From: Sphingomonas gellani
GTDB lineage: Bacteria; Pseudomonadota; Alphaproteobacteria; Sphingomonadales; Sphingomonadaceae
Assembly (NCBI RefSeq): GCF_900110035.1
Contig: NZ_FOCF01000006.1
Location: forward strand, 62,001 to 126,000
DNA: 64,000 nt
Direction: 5' to 3'
Below are positions 34,803 to 44,643 of the stretch, piece by piece. Each line of letters starts with the position of its first letter. Position 1 is the first letter of the stretch. Below the pieces are notes generated by a model, which was not told where the DNA came from, ran no database searches, and saw only the letters and a program-made list of their open reading frames with translations. Made by a program: the position numbers and the translations under genes.

Positions 34803-36554
34803 ATGAAACGCCTTTTCCTGATTGCCCTGCTGCTCGCCCCGGCAGCCGTCGATGCCCGCCAGCTGCGCGCGACCCCACGCGTGGAGGGCATGGTCAGCGC
34901 CGCCGATCCACGCGCGGCGGCGGCGGGCGTGGAGATGCTGCGCGCCGGCGGCACCGCGACCGACGCGGCGATCGCCACCATGCTGGCGCTGAACGTGGTG
35001 GAACCGCAGAGCAGCGGCATCGGCGGCGGCAGCTTCTGGGTTATGCACGCCAAGGGCGGCAGGCTGTCGACCATCGACGCACGCGAGGCCGCGCCGGCGG
35101 CGGCGAACGGGCGCTGGTTCTACGACGATGCCGGCCGGCCGATGAGCCATGCCGACGCGGTGCCCGGCGGGCGCAGCGTCGGGGTGCCGGGCGCGCTGCG
35201 CGGCATGGCGCTGGCGCATCGCGGCGGGGGCAGGCTGCCCTGGGCACGGCTGTTCTCTCCGGCGATCCGGCTGGCCAGGGGCGGCTTCACCGTGTCGCCG
35301 CGCCTGGCCAACGCGCTGGTGAGTTTCGGCGGCGACCTGTCGCCGCAGACGCGGACGCTGTTCTCCGGCCAGGACGGCCGGCCGCTGACCGCCGGCACCA
35401 CCTTCCGCAACCCGGCGCAGGCCGCGCTGCTGGAGCGGATCGCGAAGACCGGGCCGGACAGCTTCTATGTCGGCCCGCAGGCGGCGAGGCTGGTCGCGAC
35501 CGTCAACGGCGCCGCGCGCAATCCGTCGCGGATGACCGCCGGCGACCTGGCCAGTTACGACGCGAAGCCGCGCGATCCGCTGTGCGCGACGTACCGCGTG
35601 TACCGCATCTGCGGCATGGGGCCGCCCTCGTCGGGCGGGATCACGGTGCTGATGATCCTGAAACAGCTGGAACGGTTCGACCTGTCCGCGCTGGGCAAGG
35701 ACTCGCCGGTCGCCTGGCACCTGTTCGCGGAATCTTCCCGCCTCGCTTACGCCGATCGCAACCTGTACCTGGGCGATCCGGATTATGTGCGGGTGCCGCT
35801 GAAGGGCCTGCTCGACCGGAGCTATCTCGCGAGCCGGTCCGCGCTGATCGCGCCCGATCGCACCATGGCCAGCGTCGCGGCCGGAACCCCGCCGGGCGCC
35901 CCCGCCCGGACGCCCGCGCCGGTCAGCGAAGTGCCGGGCACCACCGACCTCGCCGTGGCGGATGCCGCCGGCAACGTGGTGGAAGTGACGACCACCGTGG
36001 AGGGTCCGTTCGGATCGGGCCTGTCGGTGGACGGGACGATCCTGAACAACGAACTGACCGATTTCGACATCGTGCCGACCATGCCCGATCCCAACGGCGG
36101 GGGGTATCTCGTCGCCAACCGGGTGGAGGGCGGCAAGCGTCCGCGCAGCTCCATGGCCCCGACCATCGTCTACAATCCCGATGGCAGCGTGCGGCTGGCG
36201 GTCGGCGCGGCCGGCGGTTCGACGATCATCGCGCAGGTGGCAAAGGCGATCGTCGGCGTGCTGGACTGGAAGATGTCGGCGCAGGACGCGATCGCCACCG
36301 GCCTGCTCTACGCGCCCGGCTCGGTCGCCACCGCCGAAAAGGGCACGGAGCGCGCCGCCATGGTGCCGGCCCTGCAAGCGCTGGGCGAACGGGTAGAGGT
36401 CGCATCGCTGGGGCTGAAGGCCAATGCGGTGGAGCGGGTCGGCGGTCGCTGGGTCGGCGCCGCCGATCCGCGCAGCGAAGGCGTGGCGATCGACATCGCC
36501 GGCCGCACCACCGCGATCACGCGGGCGGGTCGGATTGGCGGCCCCAGCGACTGA
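34803..36554 (+). CDS. ggt: Gamma-glutamyltransferase
   Basis: 583 residues with a signal peptide (MKRLFLIALLLAPAAVDARQ). N-terminal nucleophile hydrolase: the autoprocessing and nucleophile threonine is at about residue 380 in PGTTDLAVADAAGNVVEV. Upstream are GGTATDAAIATMLALNVVEP, SSGIGGGSFW and the substrate loop GMGPPSSGGIT, and downstream are LNNELTDFD and RPRSSMAPTIV. It cleaves glutathione and other gamma-glutamyl compounds in the periplasm. Confidence 0.92.
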   Translation: MKRLFLIALLLAPAAVDARQLRATPRVEGMVSAADPRAAAAGVEMLRAGGTATDAAIATMLALNVVEPQSSGIGGGSFWVMHAKGGRLSTIDAREAAPAAANGRWFYDDAGRPMSHADAVPGGRSVGVPGALRGMALAHRGGGRLPWARLFSPAIRLARGGFTVSPRLANALVSFGGDLSPQTRTLFSGQDGRPLTAGTTFRNPAQAALLERIAKTGPDSFYVGPQAARLVATVNGAARNPSRMTAGDLASYDAKPRDPLCATYRVYRICGMGPPSSGGITVLMILKQLERFDLSALGKDSPVAWHLFAESSRLAYADRNLYLGDPDYVRVPLKGLLDRSYLASRSALIAPDRTMASVAAGTPPGAPARTPAPVSEVPGTTDLAVADAAGNVVEVTTTVEGPFGSGLSVDGTILNNELTDFDIVPTMPDPNGGGYLVANRVEGGKRPRSSMAPTIVYNPDGSVRLAVGAAGGSTIIAQVAKAIVGVLDWKMSAQDAIATGLLYAPGSVATAEKGTERAAMVPALQALGERVEVASLGLKANAVERVGGRWVGAADPRSEGVAIDIAGRTTAITRAGRIGGPSD

Positions 36555-36603
36555 CGAGAAAAACGCCGGCAGCGACCGGCCAGACGCGCAAACGGGAGAG
36601 CGC

Positions 36604-38391
36604 ATGACGGCACTGGAACACTTCCCAAACCTGGTCGCGATGTTCTTCGCACGCGCGGCACAGCGGGGCGACGCCCCATTCCTGTGGACCAAGACGGGGG
36701 GACAATGGACCGCGATCAGCTGGGCCGAGGCCGCGCGCCAGGTCGCCGCGCTGGCGACGGGGCTGAAGGCGGCGGGCCTGAAGCCCGGCAACCGGGTCAT
36801 GCTGGTCAGCGAGAATCGCCCCGAATGGTGCATCAGCGATCTGGCTATCATGGCCGCCGGTTGCGTCACGGTACCGACCTACATCACCAACACCGAACGC
36901 GATCACCAGCACATCATCGAGAATTCGGGGGCGTGCGCGATCATCGTGTCCACCGCGAAGCTGGCGAAGACGCTGCTGCCCGCCGTGCTGAAAAGCAACG
37001 AGGCGCATATCGTCATCGGCATGGAGGACATGCGCGTGCCGGCCGGCGCGGTCACCTACCACGACTGGCACCGGCTGATCGCGGATCATGCGACCGACCC
37101 CGCCACCATCGCCGCCGCCGCGACGTTCCGCCGCGAGGAGCTTGCCTGCATCATCTACACCTCCGGCACGGGCGGCGCGCCGCGTGGGGTGATGCAGCAC
37201 CACGGCGCGATCCTGCAGAATGTCGCCGGCTGTCTCGCGATCATCGCGGAAGATTTCGGCTGGGGGGACGAGGTGTTCCTGTCCTTCCTGCCGCTCAGCC
37301 ACGCCTATGAGCATACCGGTGGCCAGTTCCTGCCGATCGGGCTGGGCGGCCAGATCTTTTATGCCGAGGGGCTGGAGAAGCTCGCGTCGAATATCGAGGA
37401 GGTGGGGCCGACGATCATGGTCGTCGTCCCCCGCCTGTTCGAGGTGCTGCGCACCCGCATCGTCAAGGCCATCGAGAAAAAGGGCGGGCTGGGCGCGCGC
37501 CTTCTGGAACGCGCGCTCGATCTGGGCGCGCGGCAATATCATGGCCGGCTGCGCTGGACGGACCGGCCAGCGATGCTGGCGGTGAACACGCTGTTCAAGC
37601 CGAAGGTGGCGACCCGCTTCGGCGGCCGGCTGAAGGCGATGGTGTCGGGCGGCGCGCCGTTGAACCCGGAGATCGGCCTGTTCTTCCACAGTGTCGGGCT
37701 GACCGTGTTGCAGGGCTATGGCCAGACGGAGGCGGCGCCCGTCATCTCCTGCAACCGCCCCCGCGCCGGCATCCGCATGGATACGGTCGGACCGCCGATG
37801 AAGGATGCGGAGGTCCGCATCGCCGAGGACGGCGAGATCCTGGTGCGCGGCGAACTGGTGATGCACGGCTATTGGCGCAACGAGGCGGAAACCCAGCGGG
37901 TGCTGAGGGACGGGTGGCTGCACACCGGCGATGTGGGGGTGATCGACGAAGCAGGACGCATCAAGATCACGGATCGCAAGAAGGACATCATCATCAGCGA
38001 CAAGGGCGACAACATCGCGCCCCAAAAGGTCGAGGGGATGCTGACCCTGCAACCGGAGATCGTGCAGGCGATGATAACCGGTGACCGCCGGCCCTATGTG
38101 GTGGCGGTCATCGTGCCCGATCCGGAATGGGTGCAGGAATGGTGCGCCGCGAATGGCGATGTCTGCCGCTTCGACAAGCTGGCCGAGAACAGCGAATTCC
38201 GTACCGCGCTGGGTCAGGCGGTGGAACGGGTCAACAAGGACCTGTCCGTGATCGAGCGGGTACGCCGCTTCATCCTGGCCGATGCGCCGTTCACGATCGA
38301 GAACGCGCAGCTGACGCCCAGCCTGAAGATCCGCCGGCACGTCCTGCGCGAAGTGTACGGCGAGCGGCTGGACGGGTTGTACAAGGCCTGA
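36604..38391 (+). CDS. Long-chain acyl-CoA synthetase (AMP-binding)
   Basis: 595 residues of the ANL superfamily, FadD15-like. The nucleotide loop reads IIYTSGTGGAPRGVMQHH, where TGGAPRG replaces the common TTGxPKG. Other motifs: SFLPLSHAYEHTGGQ, LQGYGQTEAAPVISCN, DGWLHTGDVGVIDEAG and ITDRKKDIIISDKGDNIAP. It activates fatty acids to acyl-CoA. It follows ggt by 49 bp but appears functionally unrelated. Confidence 0.9.
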   Translation: MTALEHFPNLVAMFFARAAQRGDAPFLWTKTGGQWTAISWAEAARQVAALATGLKAAGLKPGNRVMLVSENRPEWCISDLAIMAAGCVTVPTYITNTERDHQHIIENSGACAIIVSTAKLAKTLLPAVLKSNEAHIVIGMEDMRVPAGAVTYHDWHRLIADHATDPATIAAAATFRREELACIIYTSGTGGAPRGVMQHHGAILQNVAGCLAIIAEDFGWGDEVFLSFLPLSHAYEHTGGQFLPIGLGGQIFYAEGLEKLASNIEEVGPTIMVVVPRLFEVLRTRIVKAIEKKGGLGARLLERALDLGARQYHGRLRWTDRPAMLAVNTLFKPKVATRFGGRLKAMVSGGAPLNPEIGLFFHSVGLTVLQGYGQTEAAPVISCNRPRAGIRMDTVGPPMKDAEVRIAEDGEILVRGELVMHGYWRNEAETQRVLRDGWLHTGDVGVIDEAGRIKITDRKKDIIISDKGDNIAPQKVEGMLTLQPEIVQAMITGDRRPYVVAVIVPDPEWVQEWCAANGDVCRFDKLAENSEFRTALGQAVERVNKDLSVIERVRRFILADAPFTIENAQLTPSLKIRRHVLREVYGERLDGLYKA

Positions 38392-38435
38392 CGATACGAT
38401 TGCATTTTCTGCAAGCGTGATCGATCATGTTGCAA

Positions 38436-38530
38436 TTGCGAAATGGCTCGCTGCGCTGCAAAAGGAGTGTGCCTTTCAGGCATCCTCTCCTAAAAACTTT
38501 TCGGCCGGTCATTGACCGGCCTTTTTTTTT
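38436..38530 (+). ncRNA. Candidate small RNA with intrinsic terminator
   Basis: A compact intergenic module on the plus strand: a hairpin pairing AGGAG with CTCCT around TGCC-TTTCA-GGCA, an A-rich single-stranded spacer, then a perfect terminator with a nine-T tract. A weak promoter-like pair (TTGCAT at 38400, GATCAT 17 bp later) would start a transcript near 38436 of about 95 nt. The CCTCTCCT segment could pair with ribosome binding sites. It could also simply be the 3' untranslated end of the acyl-CoA synthetase mRNA. Confidence 0.4.
38503..38530 (+). terminator. Strong Rho-independent terminator
   Basis: GGCCGGTCA and TGACCGGCC form a perfect 9-bp stem with a one-base centre as written (in RNA a small loop opens), followed by nine T residues. 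Confidence 0.92.
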
Positions 38531-38948
38531 GGCCCGCATACGGCTAGCGCGATCCGGCATCGTCTTGTCGTTCATAAAAAATGCAGCGTGCAGGAGCGGA
38601 GCCGCCGGTAAGACCGGCACCGGCAAGACGAGGTATGCGGGGGATCGAGCGGTCAGATGACCTGCTCTCCCCCGTGAGTTCCAGGACATAAGGACGCGGC
38701 CGCGAAGGCCGATATGGGTACGGCCACAAGTTGCAACCCACTGAATTCCCGACTCGCTATTCCCATGCGCTGGAAACGCGGTCTCTCATCCTGATCGGCG
38801 CGGCGCGGGGACCATCACGCGAGAAATGCTCAAGCAGCCCGGTCCGACGCCGCAGTACGTTTGCGACGCCGACGCTTGAGGCCACGCCGGGGCCACTGCC
38901 GCCCCCGTCTGCGAGCAAGTGCGCGCGCCGAGTGCGACCGTCCCTAGC
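38531..38948. other. Intergenic region without recognisable gene
   Basis: 418 bp between the terminator and the M16 peptidase gene end. I see small GC hairpins (for example GCCGGT-AAG-ACCGGC near 38610) but no credible coding frame, tRNA or repeat. A short open frame starting MLKQPGPTPQ near 38830 stops after 17 codons. Confidence 0.5.
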
Positions 38949-41891
38949 TCAACGCTGCGGCGTGCTGCCCCCGGCCGCGCCCGACGCTTGGCCCCCATCC
39001 GCGCGGGGCAGCACCGCCATGGTCCAGTCCGCCTCCGGCCGCAGATATTTGCGCGCCGTATCCTGCAACACGGCGGGCGTGATCGCGATCAGATCGCGCG
39101 GGAACGACCGCGCCGCATCGTACAGGCGCGGATCGCGGGTCGCGCCACCCAGCTGCCGCAACCAGAACAGATTGCCCGTGCTGGCCCGCAGGAACGCCTG
39201 ACCCATCGGTGCCAGCACGCGGCGCAGTTCGTCATCGCTGACCGGCCGCGCGACCAGATCGGCCGCGATCTCCCGCGACAGGCGGAAGAAATAGTCGACC
39301 TTGTCGGGGGTGATCTGTCCCATCGCCACCAGCTTCCCCCCGGTCGGCAGGCCCATCGGCCACTGGCTCTGCACGCTGGGGGTGTAGCTCGCCCCCGCCT
39401 CGTTGCGCAGCCGCTCGAACAGGCGATCGGAAAAGACCTGCGCCAGCACGTCGAGGCGCCGGCTTTCGGCGACACCCTCGACTCCGCCGCCGGTCGGCCA
39501 CGCGATCACCGCCGCCGCTTGCGTGGGCTGGCCGCTGTGAAAGCGCACCACCGGGCGATCGACATGGGCGGGGAAGCGGATCGGCGCCGTCGCCGGGCCG
39601 GTCGCGTCACGCGGCTTCAGCGCACCCAGCGTCCGGCCGACCGCGGCAATCGCCTCGTCCGCCTTTACGTCGCCGAACACCGAAACCTCCACGGGCCCTT
39701 CCGCCAGGCGAGGCGCCCAGAAACGGCGGAACGCGGACGGGGTCAGCGCGGCGATCGCATCGCGGTCCGGCGTCGCCCACCGCGGATCGCCCGCCCGCAA
39801 CAACCCGTCCAGATCGCGGGAGATCACCCCGTCCGGAGACGCGTCGAACCCGGAATAGCCGGCCAGCGCCACCGCCTTGGCCCGTCCGACGGGCGCGGGA
39901 TCCCATCCCGGCACCGCCAGCTTGGCCGCGATCAGGCGCAGTTCGTCCGGGTAATCGGCGGGCGAAGTGATCGCACCCAGCGAATAGGCATCGTCACCCA
40001 GGTCGAAGTCGAGCCCAAGCCGGCGTCCGGCGGTCAGCTGGTCGAGATCACCTTGGTTCAGCTTGCCGATGCCGCTTTGCACCAGCGCCAGATCGCCGGC
40101 CCAGCCGGGGCTGGTCCGATCGGCCGGCAGCGACACCTGGCCGTGCCCGAAGCGCACGCGGACATAGACGCGCCCCGATTCGGACGCGTTGGGATAGAGC
40201 AGCAGGCGGACGCCGTTTGAGAAGGTCACCTGCTCCATGTCCAGCTCGGCGACCTTCTCGCGCGCGGTCACGGTGGCGGGGCGGCCCAGCTTCGGCAGGC
40301 GATCGATGCTGACCGCCGCCTGCGCCCGCCGCTTTCCGGCCAGGCCCGAAACGTCGGCCTTCAGCGCCGTCGCCAGCTTCGCCGCGGCGGAGGGGTCGGG
40401 CGTGTGCACGTTGACCAGCGCGCGCGTCGCGTCACCGACGAAGATGCGGCGCGTGGATGCCAGCAGCGTTTCCGGCGTGAACATCCCCTTTTCCCGCGCA
40501 TCCTTCAGCACGGCATAGCTCGCCTGCGGACTGGTGGTGGTTTCGCGGATGTCCAGCGCCTCCGTCATGTCGTCGGCCAGCTTGGCGCCCGCCTCCACCC
40601 GCGCGGTCTCTACCGAAGTCCGCATTGCGGTGTCGTAATCGGCATATTCGCGATCGACCTCCGCCTGTGTCGCAGGCGTCGCCATCGCGTCGGCGATGAC
40701 CGCGCGCACGTCCTTCAGCGCCGCTTCCCAGGTGTCGCCGACGGGCACGATCGACACGGACGTGACGTTGGCGGACCGAGACACGTCGTCCAGGCTGACC
40801 GACGCCTGCAGGTAGCTGGCCCCGGCGCGCGCGCGCTGCTCCAGCCGGCGGCTGATGAGGCGGGTGGCGAGCGTGTCGACCAGCCGTTTCTGGTTGAAGA
40901 TCACGGTGTCGGCGTTGAACGTCCACGGACGCAGCACGCTCATCGCGACCAGCGTCGGCAGGCCCGGTTCGACCAGCGCGGCGCTGACCGGCTGCTTGGG
41001 ATCGGGCTTGCCGAAATCGGGCTCGGCGGGCTTCGCGCCCTTGCCCTGCCAGCCGGCGAAGTTCCGCGCGATCATCTGCGCGGCCTGTTCGGGGTCCATG
41101 TCGCCGGACACGATCACCACCGTCCGCTCCGGCCGGTACCAGCGGTCGTGGAACGCCGACACGCCCTGTGCGGTGGCGGCAGCCAGCGTTTCGGGCGTGC
41201 CGATCGGCGACCGGGACGCGAGCCGCTGGCCCGCGAAGAAGGTGCCGCGCATCGCATCGCTCAGGCGCACCTGCGGCCCCGGCAACTCGCGCCCCTCCGC
41301 CAGCACGACGGGGCGTTCCGCGTTCACCGTCTGCGACGTGATCGCCGGCGCGGACACCATGCCGGACAGGATCTTCAGGCTTTCGTCGACGCTGCCGCTG
41401 GTCGCGCCGGGCAGGTCCAGCTTGTACACCGTCTGCGTGGGTGTGGTGCTGGCGTTGGTGTCGGAGCCGAAGGTGGTGCCCATCCGCTGCCACACCCGCT
41501 TGGCCTCGCCATCGGGGACATAGCGCGATCCGCGAAACGTCAGATGCTCGATGAAATGGGCAAAGCCGCGCTCCGCATCCTCTTCCATCAGGGAGCCGGC
41601 GTCGATGCGGACACGGATGGCGACCTGCCCCGGCGGCACCCCGTTGCGCCGCACGGCGAAGCGCAACCCGTTGGGCAACGTGCCGAATTGCCACGCCGGA
41701 TCGGGCGTGATGTCGCTGCCCTTGTACAGCCAGGCCGTGCGATCGATCGCGACGGGCGCGGCCGGTGCAGGCTGGGCCGCCGCCGGCGCTGGCCGGCGCG
41801 GCGTGGACCGGGCGGACTGCTGTGCCGCCAGCGGCTGCACGAGAAGCGGGAACAGGAGAACGAAACGCGACGCGCGGGAAAGAAACGCCAT
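38949..41891 (-). CDS. M16 family zinc peptidase
   Basis: 980 residues with a signal peptide (FVLLFPLLVQPLAAQ). The inverted zinc motif HFIEH is at residues 112-116 within GFAHFIEHLTFRGS; the N-terminal half also has LPNGLRFAVRRNG and the second M16 half, from about residue 560, has FSNGVRLLLYPN and lacks a second HxxEH, as usual for these two-repeat proteins. Probably periplasmic, acting on peptides. Start MAFLSRAS chosen because it begins the signal peptide; the upstream in-frame extension is arginine-rich and atypical. Confidence 0.9.
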   Translation of the reverse strand: MAFLSRASRFVLLFPLLVQPLAAQQSARSTPRRPAPAAAQPAPAAPVAIDRTAWLYKGSDITPDPAWQFGTLPNGLRFAVRRNGVPPGQVAIRVRIDAGSLMEEDAERGFAHFIEHLTFRGSRYVPDGEAKRVWQRMGTTFGSDTNASTTPTQTVYKLDLPGATSGSVDESLKILSGMVSAPAITSQTVNAERPVVLAEGRELPGPQVRLSDAMRGTFFAGQRLASRSPIGTPETLAAATAQGVSAFHDRWYRPERTVVIVSGDMDPEQAAQMIARNFAGWQGKGAKPAEPDFGKPDPKQPVSAALVEPGLPTLVAMSVLRPWTFNADTVIFNQKRLVDTLATRLISRRLEQRARAGASYLQASVSLDDVSRSANVTSVSIVPVGDTWEAALKDVRAVIADAMATPATQAEVDREYADYDTAMRTSVETARVEAGAKLADDMTEALDIRETTTSPQASYAVLKDAREKGMFTPETLLASTRRIFVGDATRALVNVHTPDPSAAAKLATALKADVSGLAGKRRAQAAVSIDRLPKLGRPATVTAREKVAELDMEQVTFSNGVRLLLYPNASESGRVYVRVRFGHGQVSLPADRTSPGWAGDLALVQSGIGKLNQGDLDQLTAGRRLGLDFDLGDDAYSLGAITSPADYPDELRLIAAKLAVPGWDPAPVGRAKAVALAGYSGFDASPDGVISRDLDGLLRAGDPRWATPDRDAIAALTPSAFRRFWAPRLAEGPVEVSVFGDVKADEAIAAVGRTLGALKPRDATGPATAPIRFPAHVDRPVVRFHSGQPTQAAAVIAWPTGGGVEGVAESRRLDVLAQVFSDRLFERLRNEAGASYTPSVQSQWPMGLPTGGKLVAMGQITPDKVDYFFRLSREIAADLVARPVSDDELRRVLAPMGQAFLRASTGNLFWLRQLGGATRDPRLYDAARSFPRDLIAITPAVLQDTARKYLRPEADWTMAVLPRADGGQASGAAGGSTPQR

Positions 41892-42069
41892 GCGCACCCT
41901 TCTAGCCGCCCTTCCCCACCACCGCCAGCGCGCCATGATTTGGACCAACATCGCCGCTACGCCGAGTCTCATGGCCATGCGCCACACGCATGAACGCAAC
42001 GGAGAACCAACGGCAGCTGCCGCCCCGGTCGGGCGACATGCGGTTGAACGGATGTCGAAACGAACCGCG

Positions 42070-42735
42070 ATGACGACCAGCGCCTATCCAGCCGCCCAGC
42101 GGAACCGTCGACCCGCCGATGGTCGCGATCACGCGCGCGTCGGGCCTGACGCACCCGCTTCGCGTGGCATCGGCGGCCCGGTCGGCGTCCTGCTGCGCGA
42201 CCTGCTCGACCGGCTGATCGGTGCATCGTCCCTGGTGCCGGACGCGCCGGTGCTGGATGTCCGCCGTTTCGCCTGGACGGCGATGCTGCGCGAGAACTGG
42301 CGAACGATCCGTGACGAGGCTGTGACGGCGATCGATCGCGATGGCCGCGCGGGCGGGTCGCCCGACGCGGCGCGCTGTCCCGTCACCGCGGCGCTGATCC
42401 GGCGCATCCCCGGCCTGGACGACGCCAGCTTTTCCGTGCTGGCGCCGGACACCCATCTTCACGACCGGCGCGGCGCGACAAAGGGGCTGATCACCTGCCA
42501 CCTGGGCCTGGTCGTGCCGCGCGACGGCGATGTCCGGATGCGGGTGGACGACCGCATCGTCCGCTGGGCGGAAGGCGAGACGCTGGTGTTCGACGACACC
42601 TATCCGCACGAGGTGTGGAACGAGGCGCGCGGGGAGCGGCTGGTGCTGGCCATCCGCTTTGCCCGCCCGCTGAAGCGGCGGGGCCGGTGGCTGGCGGCCC
42701 TGCAACGGCGATCGCGCGCGGCCGCGCAAGGGTGA
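42070..42735 (+). CDS. Aspartyl/asparaginyl beta-hydroxylase domain protein
   Basis: 221 residues. The Fe(II)/2-oxoglutarate dioxygenase core is recognisable: TKGLITCHLGLVVPRDG (2-oxoglutarate-side strand with a metal His), EGETLVFDDTYPHEVWNEA (second metal His) and RLVLAIRFARPL. The domain hydroxylates Asp, Asn or lipid-linked groups; lipid A modification is one known role in bacteria. An ATG six codons earlier is an alternative start. Confidence 0.82.
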   Translation: MTTSAYPAAQRNRRPADGRDHARVGPDAPASRGIGGPVGVLLRDLLDRLIGASSLVPDAPVLDVRRFAWTAMLRENWRTIRDEAVTAIDRDGRAGGSPDAARCPVTAALIRRIPGLDDASFSVLAPDTHLHDRRGATKGLITCHLGLVVPRDGDVRMRVDDRIVRWAEGETLVFDDTYPHEVWNEARGERLVLAIRFARPLKRRGRWLAALQRRSRAAAQG

Positions 42736-42807
42736 AGGCGCTGCTTCGCGCGGGGAAAGGGATCGTTTCCGCCCCTTGCGCTTGATCGGCCCGGCAACCC
42801 AGCCCAC

Positions 42808-43392
42808 ATGCGGTTTATGCTGATCGAGACCGAAGCCACGCCGAATCCGGCGACGCTCAAGTTCCTGCCCGGCCGCACCGTGATGGATGCCGGCACCCGC
42901 GATTTCGCCACCCCGGAAGAGGCGGAGGCGAGCCCGCTGGCGGAGGCGATCTTTGCCCTGGGCGACGTGACAGGCGTTTTCTTCGGCCGTGATTTCGTGT
43001 CGGTGACCGCCGCCCCCGGCACCGACTGGCGCGACCTAAAGCCCGACGTGCTGGCGATCCTGCTCGATCACTTCGCTGCGCAGATGCCGTTGTTCAAACC
43101 GGCCAGCGCCGGCTTCGCGGTGGCGAGTGAGCACGAGGCGATCCCGACCGACGATCCGGCGGACGCGGAAATCGTCGCGCAGATCCGCGAGCTGATCGAC
43201 ACCCGCGTCCGTCCGGCGGTGGCGAATGACGGGGGCGACATCGTGTATCGCGGGTTCGACAAGGGCCGCGTGTTCCTGCGCATGCAGGGCGCCTGTTCGG
43301 GCTGTCCGTCCTCCACCGCGACGCTGAAGAACGGGATCGAGCAGCTGCTGAAATATTACGTACCCGAAGTCACCGAAGTGAGGGCCGTTTGA
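42808..43392 (+). CDS. NifU-type Fe-S scaffold protein (Nfu)
   Basis: 194 residues. N-terminal Nfu domain (MLIETEATPNPATLKFLPG, EASPLAEAIFALGDVTGVFF) and C-terminal NifU domain with the cluster-binding CSGCPSS motif in MQGACSGCPSSTATLKNGIE. It carries 4Fe-4S clusters to target enzymes, downstream of SUF. Stop and next start overlap (TGATG). Confidence 0.93.
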   Translation: MRFMLIETEATPNPATLKFLPGRTVMDAGTRDFATPEEAEASPLAEAIFALGDVTGVFFGRDFVSVTAAPGTDWRDLKPDVLAILLDHFAAQMPLFKPASAGFAVASEHEAIPTDDPADAEIVAQIRELIDTRVRPAVANDGGDIVYRGFDKGRVFLRMQGACSGCPSSTATLKNGIEQLLKYYVPEVTEVRAV

Positions 43393-43982
43393 TGCCGTCG
43401 ATCAACGACCAGGCGCTGGATCAGATGTTCCGCCAAGCGCGCACCTTCAACCATTACACCGATCAGCCGGTCGGCGAGGATACGCTGCACGCCATCTGGG
43501 ACCTGATGAAGATGGCGCCGACCAGCGCCAACCAGATGCCGGCGCGCTTGGTGTGGTGCACCAGCCAAGACGCGAAGGAAAAGCTGGCGCCGTGCACGTC
43601 CGGCAACAATGGCGACAAGATCCTGGCCGCGCCGGTCAGCGTCATCATCGCCATGGATACCGAGTTCCACGAGCATCTGCCGATGCTGTACCCCCATGCC
43701 GATGCGAAGAGCTGGTTCGACGGCAATGCCGAACTGCGCCAGGCATCCGCGTTCCGCAACTCGACCTTGCAGGGCGCGTATTTCATCATGGCGGCGCGCG
43801 CGCTGGGCCTGGATACCGGGCCGATGTCGGGTTTCGACGCGGGTGCGGTGGACAAGGCGTTCTTTGCTGACCAGCCGTCGGTGAAGACCAACTTCATCTC
43901 CACGCTGGGCCATGGCGACCGGGCCACGCTGCACGACCGCCTGCCCCGCCCGGCCTTTGAACTGTTCAACCGCATCGCCTGA
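43392..43982 (+). CDS. Nitroreductase family protein, malonic semialdehyde reductase (RutE/HadB) type
   Basis: 196 residues. FMN-dependent nitroreductase fold. Segments ALDQMFRQARTFNHYTDQPV, APTSANQMPARLVWCTS, NSTLQGAYFIMAARALGLDT and MSGFDAGAVDKAFF match the RutE branch, which reduces malonic semialdehyde or related compounds. No other rut genes are nearby, so the physiological substrate is open. TGATG coupling with the Nfu gene. Confidence 0.85.
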   Translation: MPSINDQALDQMFRQARTFNHYTDQPVGEDTLHAIWDLMKMAPTSANQMPARLVWCTSQDAKEKLAPCTSGNNGDKILAAPVSVIIAMDTEFHEHLPMLYPHADAKSWFDGNAELRQASAFRNSTLQGAYFIMAARALGLDTGPMSGFDAGAVDKAFFADQPSVKTNFISTLGHGDRATLHDRLPRPAFELFNRIA

Positions 43983-43995
43983 GCGCAAGGCGGTC

Positions 43996-44643
43996 ATGCG
44001 GACGCTGGTGATCGAGACCGCCACGGCGGCCTGTTCGGTCGCGCTGATCGACGATGGCGTGGTCGTGGCTGCGCAGCATGTCGTGGTCGGGCGCGGTCAT
44101 GCCGAACGCCTTGTCCCGATGATCGCGCAATTGCCGGACGGCGGCAGGGCCGACCGCATCCTGGTCGATTGTGGCCCGGGCAGCTTTACCGGGGTCCGGG
44201 TCGGACTGGCGGCCGCACGCGGGCTGGCGCTGGGTTGGAGCGTGCCGGTTGCCGGCTATTCCTCGCTAGCCCTGGTCGCTGCGACGGCGATGACACGTGG
44301 CGGAGCACCCGAGGTAGCGGCGGTGCTGGAGGGCGGCCATGGCGAGCTGTTCGTGCAGATGTTCGCGCGGCCCCTAGTTCCGACGGGGTCGCTAGCCTCG
44401 CTGCGCCCCGACGCCGCGCTGGCTGCGATCGGCGGTCGGCCGGCGGCGGGCAACGGCGTCCGCGCGCTGCTCGCGATCGACCCCGGCTTGCCCGTAAGCG
44501 ACGTGCTGCCCAATGCCGCCGAGGCCGTGCGCCTGCCCGCCGATCTGGCCGACCTGCCGCCACGCCCGATCTATGGCCGCGCCCCGGATGCCAAGCTGCC
44601 GGGCGGCGTGACGCCGCCAGCCGCGTCGACGACCGCCCCATGA
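43996..44643 (+). CDS. tsaB: tRNA threonylcarbamoyladenosine biosynthesis protein TsaB
   Basis: 215 residues. ASKHA-type fold: [19 protein letters not shown] at the start, [15 protein letters not shown], and the diagnostic [20 protein letters not shown]. TsaB works with TsaD and TsaE to make t6A37 in tRNAs reading ANN codons. Followed by rimI in an ATGA overlap, a common pairing. Confidence 0.93.
   Translation: MRTLVIETATAACSVALIDDGVVVAAQHVVVGRGHAERLVPMIAQLPDGGRADRILVDCGPGSFTGVRVGLAAARGLALGWSVPVAGYSSLALVAATAMTRGGAPEVAAVLEGGHGELFVQMFARPLVPTGSLASLRPDAALAAIGGRPAAGNGVRALLAIDPGLPVSDVLPNAAEAVRLPADLADLPPRPIYGRAPDAKLPGGVTPPAASTTAP

Noticed and set aside
34574..36607. 677-codon plus-strand frame, and 746 codons on the minus strand at 34629-36869
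   Set aside because: Both overlap gamma-glutamyltransferase, which has its nucleophile and signal peptide in the correct frame.
38830..38948. Short frame MLKQPGPTPQ on the plus strand with continuation after TGA
   Set aside because: Stops after 17 codons, no ribosome binding site, and the continuation is only the antisense reading of the M16 peptidase gene end.
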